DNA of 64,000 nt from Streptomyces sp. B21-083 (GTDB lineage: Bacteria; Actinomycetota; Actinomycetes; Streptomycetales; Streptomycetaceae). Below, piece by piece: positions 26,349-34,615 of the stretch. Position 1 is the stretch's first letter. Each line of letters opens with the position of its first letter. A program made the position numbers and the translations under genes. The DNA lies in NCBI RefSeq assembly GCF_036898825.1, contig NZ_JARUND010000002.1:4154001-4218000 (forward strand). The letters run 5' to 3'. The notes below the pieces were generated by a model, which saw only the letters and a program-made list of their open reading frames with translations, was not told the DNA's origin and made no database searches.

Positions 26349-26392
26349 GGAGCTCCGAGCCGTCTCGACGGCATCGGAGCTCCTGCCTTTTG
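26349..26392 (+). terminator. Rho-independent terminator of the cold-shock gene
   Basis: A 10-bp perfect stem (GGAGCTCCGA 26349-26358 with TCGGAGCTCC 26374-26383) is extended inward by GCCGT/ACGGC around a CTCG loop, with one bulged A. It is followed by TGCCTTTTG. A smaller hairpin (CGGCTC/GAGCCG, 26299-26314) precedes it. Confidence 0.85.
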
Positions 26393-26447
26393 CGGACGGT
26401 CGCCAGTGGTCCGGCCGTTGTCAGTGGGCCCGGCTAGGGTCCCGGCC

Positions 26448-27119
26448 ATGGACACCCACAGCGAGGCCGGCACCGACTTCGTCGCCGCCACCCGCGTCTT
26501 CTACGACGCCATCGCCGAGGACTACTACGCCCTCTTCCGTTCCGGACTCGCCGACCAGCCGCTGGAGCGGGCCGTGATCTCCGCGTACGCCGAGTTCGTA
26601 CGGAGATCAGGGGGCGGCAGCGGCCAGGTCGCCGATCTCGGGTGTGGGCCCGGGTGGGTCACCGCGCTGCTCGACTCGCTCGGGCTGTCGGTGTTCGGGC
26701 TGGACGTGTCGGCGTCGATGCTCGCGGTGGCCCGGCGGGAGCATCCGGGGATCCGGTTCGAGCAGGGCTCGATGCTGGAGCTGGACCTCGCCGACGGGAC
26801 GCTCGCCGGAGTCGTCTCCTGGTACTCGACCATCCACACCCCGGCCGATCAACTGCCAGCCCTCTTCGCCGAGTTCCGTCGGGTACTGGCGCCGGGCGGG
26901 CATCTCCTGCTCGGCTTCCAGGCGGGGGACGTACACAAGCACCACGACCAGCCGTTCGGACGCCCCGTGTCCATGACCTTCCAGCGGCGCCGTCCCGAGC
27001 GGATCGCCGAACTGCTGACGGAGGCCGGGTTCACCCTCACGTCGCAGACCGTGCGGGCGGCGTACGAGGAGGCCGGGGAGTCGTCCCCGCACGCGTTCCT
27101 GATGGCCCGCAGACCGTGA
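26448..27119 (+). CDS. Class I SAM-dependent methyltransferase
   Basis: 223 residues; ATG at 26448, after which coding bias begins. Methyltransferase_11/25-type fold: VADLGCGPGWVTALL (motif I), VFGLDVSASMLAVARRE (motif II with the acidic ribose-binding Asp), FEQGSMLELDLADGTLAGVVSWYSTIH (motifs III-IV), and a lid segment with RPVSMTFQRRRPERIAELL. The N-terminal VFYDAIAEDYYALF is typical of small-molecule methyltransferases. The substrate is not predictable. A GC-rich hairpin separates it from the convergent fucosidase gene. Confidence 0.85.
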   Translation: MDTHSEAGTDFVAATRVFYDAIAEDYYALFRSGLADQPLERAVISAYAEFVRRSGGGSGQVADLGCGPGWVTALLDSLGLSVFGLDVSASMLAVARREHPGIRFEQGSMLELDLADGTLAGVVSWYSTIHTPADQLPALFAEFRRVLAPGGHLLLGFQAGDVHKHHDQPFGRPVSMTFQRRRPERIAELLTEAGFTLTSQTVRAAYEEAGESSPHAFLMARRP

Positions 27120-27159
27120 GAGGCCGTGAGGGACCGTGAGGGTCATCAGGAACACACCC

Positions 27160-27180
27160 GCGGGGCCCGTCCCGCCCCGC
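27160..27180. terminator. Hairpin between convergent genes
   Basis: GCGGGGC (27160-27166) pairs with GCCCCGC (27174-27180) around a 7-nt loop, between the methyltransferase stop (27119) and the fucosidase stop (27182). Three CCGTGAG direct repeats lie just before it (about 27114-27140). Confidence 0.5.
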
Positions 27181-27181
27181 G

Positions 27182-29554
27182 TCAGGAGTTCCAGCGCACC
27201 TTGAAGACCCAGGCGTGCTCCCCGGCTTTCCGGGCCGCCGCGGGAACGTCGATCCGCAGCGCGCCCTTGCTGACGGTCCAGGTCAGGGGCCGGTCGTGGC
27301 CGAGCATCGTCACCGTGTCGCCGCTGCGGATCGGGACGGGCGCCTCGACGGTGAGCCGGGCGCCCGGCTGGGCCAGGGAGTGGATGTAGAAGGCCTGGTT
27401 CGGGCGGACCGTGAAGCGCAGGTCCTCGCCCAGTTGCGCCATCCTCGACCAGTACGTGGTGTCGTAGATGGCCTCACCGTTGGTGCTCAGCCACCGGCCC
27501 GTCTCGCGCAGCCGGGTCTGCATGATCTCCGGGATGGTGCCGTCGGCGCGCGGGCCGATGTCGAGCAGGAAGTTGCCGTTCTTGGAGACGATGTCCACCA
27601 GGCTGTGCACGACCTGCTCCGTGGTCATGTACTTGTCGTCAGGAGTGGCCTGGTTGTAGCCGTAGCTGAACGGGTCGAGTCCGCGGCTGGACTCCCATTT
27701 GGCGACGACCGTGTTGTCGTACGTCGTGTATTCGGGAGTCGTGAAGTCGTGGAAGGCGATGCCTGAGCGGTTGTTGACGGTGACCTCGGCGGGGCGCTTC
27801 CGGTTCTTGGCGTGGTTGAAGTACTCGGCGAGCACGTGAAGGCTGTCGTTGGCGCCGCCGATGTCGCACCAGATGAGCTCGGGGTCGTAACCGTGGATCA
27901 GCTCCAGCATCTGCGCGGCCTGATAGTCCTTCACATAGTTTTTGCCCGCGGTGTAACCGGTGTACGGCACCGGGTCGAGCGTGTACGGGTTGCGCGGGGC
28001 GTGGCCCATCCACGGTTGGTCCGGGTTGAACCACTCGGGCATCGAGAAGTAGAGCCCGCGGTGCAGTTCGGGTGTGTAGCGACGGGACGCGTCGAAGAGT
28101 TCCTTGACCAGGTCCCGTCGCGGACCCGTCTTCACCGAGTTCCGGTCGGAGAGCTTCGTGTCCCAGAGGGCGTATCCCTCGTGGTGTTTCGAGGTCAGTA
28201 CGTGGTACTGCGCGCCGGCGTCCCGGAACAGTTCGACCCAGGATCGCGGGTCGAATTTCAGGGCCGTGAACATGGGGATGAAGTCGTCGTACGCGAAGTT
28301 CTCGCCGTATGTCTGCCGGTGGTAGGCGTACACGGCGTTGTTCGGGTCCTGCAGGTGGTTCCAGTACCACTCGGCGTACTGCTCCCCGACCGGTGACCAG
28401 GCGGGCACCGAGTACACGCCCCAGTGGATGAAGATGCCGAACTTGGCGCTGTGGAACCAGTACGGCGCCTGGTGGCCGGAGAGGGAGTTCTCGGCCGGCT
28501 GGTAGTCGGCGACGCCGAGGGACAGCGGGTTTCGCTGCGCGGCGGCCTGGGCTCCGCGTCCGGTGACCGTCACCACGCCCTCCTGCGAGGTGCCGGGTGC
28601 GGTGCCTGGGCGGTTACGGATGCCGACCCGGACGCGGGCCTGTTCGCCGGGGTCGAGGCGGCGGATGCGCGCGGGCTCCACGGTGCGGGCGCCGGGCACG
28701 TCCACGCGTACCGACACGTTGTCGTGGGCCAGGACGGCGACGGTGCCGGCGTTGACGACGGTGGCCTCGACACTCTGGGCTCCGGTGGACTCCAGAGCCG
28801 AGTTCGTCGAGTGGGCGTCCCGCAGCACCAACGCCCGTCCCTGGGCGACCGGTTGGAGGGAGAGCGCGAACACGTGCAGGCACGCCTTGTTCGCCTCGGC
28901 CGGGTTGGTGACCGGCAGGGTGATGGCGACGGCCTCTCGCTGCGGGTCGATCCACAGCTCCGACGTCCCGATGCCGACGCTGTGTTCGTCCTTCGTGCCG
29001 TCCGGACGGTAGCGGTACGGGGTGGACAGTGCGCCGCCCGACGCGTACCAGTCGGACCCGCCGAGGCCGGCCGTCGTGGCCGAACCGTCCGCGTAGTGAA
29101 CCGTGGCCTTGCCGGAGGCGTCGCCGTAGCTTCCAGCGGTGAGGAAGTGCGCCGTCAGGTAGCGGCCCTTGGGGATGTCGACGCGCTGCCCGAGCGAGAC
29201 GACGTTGTTCTTGGCGCCGGCGCCGGAGGCGGGGAAGTCGAAGGGGATGCCGTCCACCCGCACCTGTCCCGACGGGAGTTCCTCGCCCGGGAAGGTGTAG
29301 CCCGAGCCGTCGAAGTCGCCGCCGCGCGCGGAGGCGGTGTCCACGCCGTCGTTGTCGTAGAGGCCGGCGAGGGAGACGGGGACCGGACTCGGCACGGGAA
29401 CCCACGTGCCGGTTCCGGTCCCGGTTCCGGTGCCGGTCTGTCGCGCGGCCGTCTCGGCGGCGTGCGCGTCCGTCGTGGCGGCGAGGGGAAGGGCGACCGA
29501 AGCGGCGACTCCCGCGGTGGCGCCCAGGACATGACGTCGTGGATACGTACTCAT
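27182..29554 (-). CDS. Secreted GH29 alpha-L-fucosidase
   Basis: 790 residues; ATG at 29554 preceded by GGGAG. Likely Tat signal PRRHVLGATAGVAASVALPLAATTDAHA, then a short GT-repeat linker (GTGTGTGTGTW). Residues about 50-330 form a beta-rich carbohydrate-binding-type N-terminal region. The GH29 catalytic domain follows: SAKFGIFIHWGVYSVPAWSP, QYHVLTSKHHEGYALWD, and LIWCDIGGAND, whose Asp is the probable nucleophile, then NGNFLLDIGPRADG. A C-terminal beta-sandwich ends FKVRWNS. It cleaves terminal alpha-L-fucose outside the cell. The upstream in-frame extension lacks a signal and is rejected. Confidence 0.9.
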   Translation of the reverse strand: MSTYPRRHVLGATAGVAASVALPLAATTDAHAAETAARQTGTGTGTGTGTWVPVPSPVPVSLAGLYDNDGVDTASARGGDFDGSGYTFPGEELPSGQVRVDGIPFDFPASGAGAKNNVVSLGQRVDIPKGRYLTAHFLTAGSYGDASGKATVHYADGSATTAGLGGSDWYASGGALSTPYRYRPDGTKDEHSVGIGTSELWIDPQREAVAITLPVTNPAEANKACLHVFALSLQPVAQGRALVLRDAHSTNSALESTGAQSVEATVVNAGTVAVLAHDNVSVRVDVPGARTVEPARIRRLDPGEQARVRVGIRNRPGTAPGTSQEGVVTVTGRGAQAAAQRNPLSLGVADYQPAENSLSGHQAPYWFHSAKFGIFIHWGVYSVPAWSPVGEQYAEWYWNHLQDPNNAVYAYHRQTYGENFAYDDFIPMFTALKFDPRSWVELFRDAGAQYHVLTSKHHEGYALWDTKLSDRNSVKTGPRRDLVKELFDASRRYTPELHRGLYFSMPEWFNPDQPWMGHAPRNPYTLDPVPYTGYTAGKNYVKDYQAAQMLELIHGYDPELIWCDIGGANDSLHVLAEYFNHAKNRKRPAEVTVNNRSGIAFHDFTTPEYTTYDNTVVAKWESSRGLDPFSYGYNQATPDDKYMTTEQVVHSLVDIVSKNGNFLLDIGPRADGTIPEIMQTRLRETGRWLSTNGEAIYDTTYWSRMAQLGEDLRFTVRPNQAFYIHSLAQPGARLTVEAPVPIRSGDTVTMLGHDRPLTWTVSKGALRIDVPAAARKAGEHAWVFKVRWNS

Positions 29555-29805
29555 GGCGACTCCCAAATCATCGGGTGTCTTGATGATTGGGGAGGGGCAT
29601 GGGGCTGTCAATGGTGCGCACGAGTAAGAGACTTGACGGATAGATCGGGTGAATCGAGTGAATCGAGAGCGAGGCCGGGACGGTGACGGGGCGGGCAGCG
29701 GGCTGGGACGGTCAGAGCGTCAGGCGCAGTATCCGTAGTCCTCGGGGTCCGCAAGACGGTGAACTCGGCCTTGACCTCCCGCCACGGCACGGCGTCCTGG
29801 AGTTT

Positions 29806-31596
29806 TCAGATCACCCCCGCCGCCGCCAGTGCCGCCACATACCCGAACGTCATCGCCGGGCCGATCGTCGAGCCCGCGCCCGCGTAGCTGTGGCCCATGA
29901 CGGCGGCACTGGCGTTGCCGGCGGCGTACAGGCCGGGGATCGCCGTACCGTCGGCCCGCAGGACTCGCGCCCGGGCGTCGGTCCGTAGGCCGCCCTTGGT
30001 GCCGAGGTCACCGGGGACGATCCGGAAGGCGTAGTACGGGGGCAGCCACAGGGGGGCCAGGCAGGAGTTCGGGAGGACGGCCGGGTCCGTGTAGTAGTGG
30101 TCGTACGCGCTGTCGCCGCGCCCGAAGTCGGTGTCGTCGCCGTTCAGGGCAAGGGAGTTGAAGCGGCTGACGGTCGTACGGAGGGCGGTGGCCGGGACAC
30201 CGATGGCGGTCGCCAGGGCATCCATCGTCCACGCCTTGTGCACGGCACCGGAGTTGTACCAGTCGGCGGGGAGTACGAAGGTCGGGGTGACGTCCTTGAA
30301 GAGGTAGCGGTTGCGGTAGTTCTGGTCGACGATCAGCCAGGCCGGGATGTCCGGGTCGGTGGGGTTTCGCTCGTACATGGTGTGGACGACGTCGCTGTAG
30401 GGACCGGCCTCGTTGACGAAGCGGGAGCCCGCCGCGTTGACCAACAGGCCGCCGGGGAGGGTGCGTTCGGCCAGACAGAAGTACGGGTCGCCGGGGAGCG
30501 GGATCGCCGGACCCCACCAGGCGTCCTCCATCAGGGCGAGGGAGCCGCCGACGCGCTCACCCGCCCGGATTCCGTCCCCGGTGTTCTCCTTCGCGCCGAC
30601 GGTCCACTCCGTGCCGATGGGCTGCCGCTGGTACTGGGCCCGCATCGCCGCGTTGTGCTCGAAGCCGCCCGAGCCGACGATCACGCCGCGCCGGGCACGG
30701 AGAAGACCGACGGTGCCGTCGCGGGTGACGACGGCGCCGTTGACCGCTCCGGACTCCAAGTAGAGGTCGGTGAGCGGGGTGTTGAGCCAGACGGGTACCC
30801 CTGCCGACGCCAGCCCCGCACGGAGTCCGCCCGCGAGGGCCTGCCCCATGGTCAGCGGGGTCTGCCCCTTGAGGGACGCCTTCGTACCGCGCGCCAGACA
30901 CTCGACGGCGACTGCGGCGCCCTTCACGTTCACGGCGGCGAGGGCCAGCCACTTGTAGTCGGCGCTGAAGACGACCATGCCCGAAGGGACAGCGAGATAC
31001 GGCGGGTTGAGGTTGGCGAGCTCGGCGCCGAGGATGTTGCCGTCGAGCTGATCGGGCTCTATGGAACGGCCGTTGGGGAGACCGCCGGGCAACTCCGGGT
31101 AGTAGTCGCTGTATCCCTCCATCCAGCGGAAGCGGAGCGGGCTGTTCGCCATGACGAAGGAGAGCATGGCGGGCCCATGGGCGAGGAAGGCCTGCTGACG
31201 GGCGGCGGGGACATCCGGTCCGACGACGGCCGCGAGGTAGGCGGCGGCCTTGGCGGGGGTGTCCGGCACCCCGGCCGCCAGGATCACGGGGTTGTTCGGA
31301 ATCCACACCCCGGCCCCGGAACGGGCGGCGGACCCACCGAAGGTGGGCGCCTTCTCGACGACGACGCAGGTCAGCCCCTGCTTGGCGGCGGTCAGCGCGG
31401 CGGTCATCCCGGCGGCCCCCGCTCCGACGACCACCACGTCGTACGTCCCGAGGAGGGGCGGGGCGAGGGGCGGGGTCCCTGCCTGGGCCGTGCCCGCGCC
31501 CACCCCGACGGCAACACCGGCCGCAGCGGCGCCGGCCAACACGCCTCTCCTGGAAGGAAGTTCGGTACGTCTGGTTGAGTCCACTTCTGGGTTCAT
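29806..31596 (-). CDS. kstD: Tat-exported 3-ketosteroid-delta-1-dehydrogenase-like flavoprotein
   Basis: 596 residues; ATG at 31596. Tat-type leader LPSRRGVLAGAAAAGVAVGVGAGTAQA is followed by the FAD motif VVVVGAGAAGMTAALTAA. KstD-type landmarks follow: GSAARSGAGVWIPNNP, YYPELPGGLPNGRSIE, IVGSGGFEHN, DLGTKGGLRTD and YAAGNASAAVMGHSYAGAGSTIGPAMTFGY. The enzyme inserts a 1,2-double bond in ring A of 3-keto-steroids. Family members are normally intracellular, so a clear export signal is unusual. No other steroid-catabolism genes are nearby, so a different substrate is possible. It is divergent from the YCII-domain gene. Confidence 0.85.
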   Translation of the reverse strand: MNPEVDSTRRTELPSRRGVLAGAAAAGVAVGVGAGTAQAGTPPLAPPLLGTYDVVVVGAGAAGMTAALTAAKQGLTCVVVEKAPTFGGSAARSGAGVWIPNNPVILAAGVPDTPAKAAAYLAAVVGPDVPAARQQAFLAHGPAMLSFVMANSPLRFRWMEGYSDYYPELPGGLPNGRSIEPDQLDGNILGAELANLNPPYLAVPSGMVVFSADYKWLALAAVNVKGAAVAVECLARGTKASLKGQTPLTMGQALAGGLRAGLASAGVPVWLNTPLTDLYLESGAVNGAVVTRDGTVGLLRARRGVIVGSGGFEHNAAMRAQYQRQPIGTEWTVGAKENTGDGIRAGERVGGSLALMEDAWWGPAIPLPGDPYFCLAERTLPGGLLVNAAGSRFVNEAGPYSDVVHTMYERNPTDPDIPAWLIVDQNYRNRYLFKDVTPTFVLPADWYNSGAVHKAWTMDALATAIGVPATALRTTVSRFNSLALNGDDTDFGRGDSAYDHYYTDPAVLPNSCLAPLWLPPYYAFRIVPGDLGTKGGLRTDARARVLRADGTAIPGLYAAGNASAAVMGHSYAGAGSTIGPAMTFGYVAALAAAGVI

Positions 31597-31670
31597 GGGG
31601 CGGGAATGTCGTACTTGGGTCTTGGGAAGTCAAGAACCATGCCCAGGCGGAACCTGGTAGGCCTTCGGGC

Positions 31671-32222
31671 ATGGAGTTCCTCTGCTACCACCGCGACCGA
31701 CCCGATTCCGGGGCCCTGCGCGCCGAACTGCTCGAAGACCACTGGTCCTACATGGACGGGTACGCCAAGGAGATGATCGCCCGCGGCCCGACCCTCACCG
31801 ACGACCGCGAGACAGCCACCGGCAGCGTGCACATCCTCGACCTGCCGGACACCGCCGCCGCCCGCGCGTTCGCCTTCGACGAGCCGGGCTACCAGGCAGG
31901 CGTCTACCGTGACGTGCTCCTACGCCGGTGGCGCAACACACTGGGCCGCACGATGTGGAAGTTCCCCGGCGGCCCGACCGACGGCAACCGATACCTGGTG
32001 ATCGGCCTCGGCACGGGCGAGGCGGCCGACGTCGCCCTGCCGCCCGACAGTGACGACCTGATCGCCTACGGGCCTCTGCTCTCCGACGACGGCGACACCT
32101 GGCTGGGCACGGCAGCACTGCTCCGGGCACCGGACCCGACCATGGCCCGCGCCGTCCTCTCGACCCCGGACCGTTACGCCGACATCGAGGTGCACAACTG
32201 GCAGTTCGGGGGGCGGTCGTGA
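31671..32222 (+). CDS. YCII-related domain protein
   Basis: 183 residues; ATG at 31671 with only a weak ribosome site. The N-terminal 100 residues match the YCII/dimeric alpha-beta-barrel family: MEFLCYHRDRPDSGALR ... EDHWSYMDGYAKEMIARGPTLTDD ... GSVHILDLPDTAAARAFAFDEPGYQAGVYRDVLLRRW, including the conserved His and Asp residues. The C-terminal part looks like a second related half (LIAYGPLLSDDGDTWLGTAALLRAPDPTMARAVL), so this may be a fused duplicate. YCII members are thought to be small enzymes; the reaction is unknown. Confidence 0.75.
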   Translation: MEFLCYHRDRPDSGALRAELLEDHWSYMDGYAKEMIARGPTLTDDRETATGSVHILDLPDTAAARAFAFDEPGYQAGVYRDVLLRRWRNTLGRTMWKFPGGPTDGNRYLVIGLGTGEAADVALPPDSDDLIAYGPLLSDDGDTWLGTAALLRAPDPTMARAVLSTPDRYADIEVHNWQFGGRS

Positions 32223-32363
32223 GCGAGTGGGTGACCATGCTCCGTGCGGCGAGGCCAGACGAGGGGGTCGACTGGACGCGATGCTCGTCGACACGGCCGC
32301 CCGATCACACCCGACCAGCAAGATCACGAGCTACAGCGGGAGCACTGAGCCGCATCCCGCAAC

Positions 32364-32801
32364 TCACCCTTCCTTGAGCGGGAGCTCCGCCCACACCGTC
32401 TTGCCGACCTCCCGCTCCGACACGCCCCACGTGCGGGCGAGGACCGACACGATGATCAGGCCCCGGCCGGTCTCGTCGATCTCCCATCTGGGCACCATGC
32501 GCAGTCGCCGGTCACCTCGCGTATCGCTCACCTCGATACGCAGCGTGTCCTCCGGGAGCAACAGGAGGCGGAGTTCGAAGTCCCGTCCCGGTACGCGGCC
32601 GTGCGTGACGGCGTTCGCGGCGAGTTCGGCGACGACGTGCTGTGCGGTGTCGTTCGCGTCGCTGTCGTGCGGGTATCCCCACTCGGCGAGTTGCTGGGCG
32701 GCGAGGCGTCTGGCGAGGCGGGCGCCTCGCGGGGTGCAGCTGAGGCGCTGGGTCAGTTCGTCGGTGGGGGCGGGGAGGGGGGTGGAGATTTGTGAGTTCA
32801 C
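32364..32801 (-). CDS. RsbW-like ATP-binding protein (anti-sigma factor type)
   Basis: 145 residues; GTG at 32801. It is a GHKL-type ATPase: N-box VVAELAANAVTHG, G1 box IEVSDTRGDRR, G2 box DETGRGLIIVSVLARTWGV. Proteins of this size are serine kinases or anti-sigma factors acting on anti-sigma-factor antagonists, usually cytosolic. It is divergent from the XRE/DUF5753 gene at 32934. In Streptomyces such ATPases recur beside WhiJ-like regulator and DUF397 gene pairs, which supports a shared developmental signalling role by context. Confidence 0.85.
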   Translation of the reverse strand: MNSQISTPLPAPTDELTQRLSCTPRGARLARRLAAQQLAEWGYPHDSDANDTAQHVVAELAANAVTHGRVPGRDFELRLLLLPEDTLRIEVSDTRGDRRLRMVPRWEIDETGRGLIIVSVLARTWGVSEREVGKTVWAELPLKEG

Positions 32802-32933
32802 GTTACCGAGAGTGGTCGCTTCGTCCTACTCTGACCAGGGGCGACGGTGGACTCCGGGTATCCGTACGGGTGCGGTGGGTCAGGGGTACGGGTTGTCGGC
32901 CGTGACCACGACGAGGTGAGGGCGGTGGCGTGC

Positions 32934-33797
32934 GTGACTGAGGATGCCGAGCGAAAGCCGGAGACTCCGGCGGAGGAAGACGGTACGACGGGGTTGTTCA
33001 CGGCGCTGGGCAAGATGCTCAAGCGTCTACGGGAACGGGCTGGGCTGACGCAGCGGCAGTTCGGGGAGTTGGTGGGGTATGGGCCGGACGCCATCTCCGC
33101 GATGGAGCGGGGCGTACGGATCACGAGGCCCGAGCTACTGAGGAAGGCTGACGAAATCCTCAACGCGGGTGGGTTGTTGACGGACGCCATCCCCGAGGTC
33201 GAGGCGGCGATGAAGAAGGCGAGGACGCGGCATCCGGATTGGTATCGAGGGTACGCGGCGCTCGAAGGCGAGGCCGTGGAACTGCATTACTACGCCAACC
33301 AAGGAGTGCCTGGCCTGCTTCAGACCATGGAGTACGCGCAAGCAATGTTCTCCCGTCGACGACCACTCCTCGACGAGGACACCATCAACAAGCGGGTCGC
33401 CGACCGGTTGTCACGCCAGCAGGTCTTCGACCGATGGCCCGCACCGATGTGCAGCTACGTGCTGGAAGAAGTGGTGCTGGATCGGCCGATCGGCGGCCAG
33501 ACCGTGCACCAAGGGCAGTTGATGCACTTGATGCGCGTCGGCAGCATGCGAAACGTAGAGATCCAAGTAATGCCGACAGGTATCGAGGATCACCCCAATA
33601 TGGGCGGCGCGTTCAATCTACTGACACCCCAAAAGCACCCACAGGTGGCGTACACGGAGGTCCAGGGGCACCCGCGGCTGATCACCGACTTGGAAGAGGT
33701 ACGGAAGATCGCTGACCGCTATGGGATCATGCGGGCGGTGGCCCTACCGCCAGCAGAGTCCCGGGCCCTGATCGAGAAGAAGCTGGGGGAGCTATGA
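32934..33797 (+). CDS. WhiJ-like XRE regulator with DUF5753
   Basis: 287 residues; GTG at 32934 chosen because a GAGGGCGG run ends about 8 nt upstream; GTG codons at 32916 and 32925 are alternatives. An N-terminal XRE helix-turn-helix (LKRLRERAGLTQRQFGELVGYGPDAISAMERGVR) is followed by the DUF5753 domain, marked by WYRGYAALEGEAVELHYYANQGVPGLLQTMEYAQAMF, VLEEVVLDRPIGG, and QVMPTGIEDHPNMGGAFNLLTP. The family sets sporulation or antibiotic programmes through its partner DUF397 protein. It is coupled to that gene by an ATGA overlap. Confidence 0.9.
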   Translation: MTEDAERKPETPAEEDGTTGLFTALGKMLKRLRERAGLTQRQFGELVGYGPDAISAMERGVRITRPELLRKADEILNAGGLLTDAIPEVEAAMKKARTRHPDWYRGYAALEGEAVELHYYANQGVPGLLQTMEYAQAMFSRRRPLLDEDTINKRVADRLSRQQVFDRWPAPMCSYVLEEVVLDRPIGGQTVHQGQLMHLMRVGSMRNVEIQVMPTGIEDHPNMGGAFNLLTPQKHPQVAYTEVQGHPRLITDLEEVRKIADRYGIMRAVALPPAESRALIEKKLGEL

Positions 33798-34036
33798 ACA
33801 CCGCGAAACTCAACTGGTTCAAGTCCAGCTACAGCGACGGCGAAGGCGGCGAGTGCCTGGAAGCCGCCTACACCTGGCGCAAGTCCAGCCGCAGCGGCGG
33901 CGAAGGCGGCGAGTGCGTCGAGATAGCCGTCTGCCCCCACGCCATCCACCTCCGCGACTCCAAGAACCCCACCGGAGGGCACCTCACCCTCTCCCCCACC
34001 ACCTGGTCCGCCTTCCTCCGCCAGGCCTCTGTGTAA
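33794..34036 (+). CDS. DUF397 protein with a tandemly duplicated N-terminal motif
   Basis: 80 residues; ATG overlaps the WhiJ-like stop (ATGA). A DUF397 protein normally has one W-x-KSS-x-S-x-G-x-GG-EC-VE motif followed by V-x-RDSK-x-P. Here the motif occurs twice: NWFKSSYSDGEGGECLEAAY then TWRKSSRSGGEGGECVEIAV, before HAIHLRDSKNPTGGHLTL. The DNA of the two units is also similar (about 33824-33860 and 33884-33920), showing a recent internal duplication. DUF397 proteins antagonise or co-act with their neighbouring WhiJ-like regulator. The duplicated copy may alter stoichiometry. Confidence 0.88.
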   Translation: MNTAKLNWFKSSYSDGEGGECLEAAYTWRKSSRSGGEGGECVEIAVCPHAIHLRDSKNPTGGHLTLSPTTWSAFLRQASV

Positions 34037-34099
34037 CAGCTGTGCTGCGTACGCGGCCGGGGTGGATTTCCCGGGGTCTACGACGGCGATGATCGGGAC

Positions 34100-34597
34100 A
34101 TGACCACGATCACCCGCGCCACCACAGCGGCAGCGATCTGCGCGGCGGTACTGCTGACCGGCACCGCCTGCTCCAGTGACAGCGACGGCGACGGCCCGAA
34201 GACCTCGGCCAAGAAGTCGGCCCCGGCCACACCCGCCGCCCCCGCCAAGCCCGCCGCCGACACCGACGACGAGCACGCCGACGGCGACACCGTCACCGAG
34301 GCTCCGAAGATCGACCGGAAGACCATCGCCTCGTACGCCAACGGTCAGTTCGGTCGAGCCATCCCCTTCAAGGGCGGGCTTCGTAAAGGGACCCTCGGGA
34401 TCGCCCTGAACTGTGAGGGCAAGGGCACCGTGAAGGTCGAGGTCGCCGCGCTGGGCATGACCTCCGTCGAGGAGTGTGCGGACGGCAAGGTCGCCACCAC
34501 CTACAACGAGACCGAGGTCAGCGAGGCGCACCCGGACGCGTACATACACGTCACCGGTACCTCCGGTGTGCGTTGGTCGGTGTCCGCCGGGCAGTGA
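34100..34597 (+). CDS. Putative lipoprotein
   Basis: 165 residues; ATG at 34100. The N-terminus (RATTAAAICAAVLLTGTAC) is a lipoprotein-type signal with Cys near residue 24. It is followed by a Ser/Asp spacer and an Ala/Pro/Lys-rich linker (about 33-55). The mature C-terminal region (GQFGRAIPFKGGLRKGTLGIALNCEGKGTVKVEV ... GVRWSVSAG) is a small beta-rich domain with a Cys pair (LNCEG and EECAD), which may form a disulfide. Function not recognised. It probably sits on the outer face of the membrane. Confidence 0.75.
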   Translation: MTTITRATTAAAICAAVLLTGTACSSDSDGDGPKTSAKKSAPATPAAPAKPAADTDDEHADGDTVTEAPKIDRKTIASYANGQFGRAIPFKGGLRKGTLGIALNCEGKGTVKVEVAALGMTSVEECADGKVATTYNETEVSEAHPDAYIHVTGTSGVRWSVSAGQ

Positions 34598-34615
34598 CGT
34601 ACCCGGCGAAACCCG

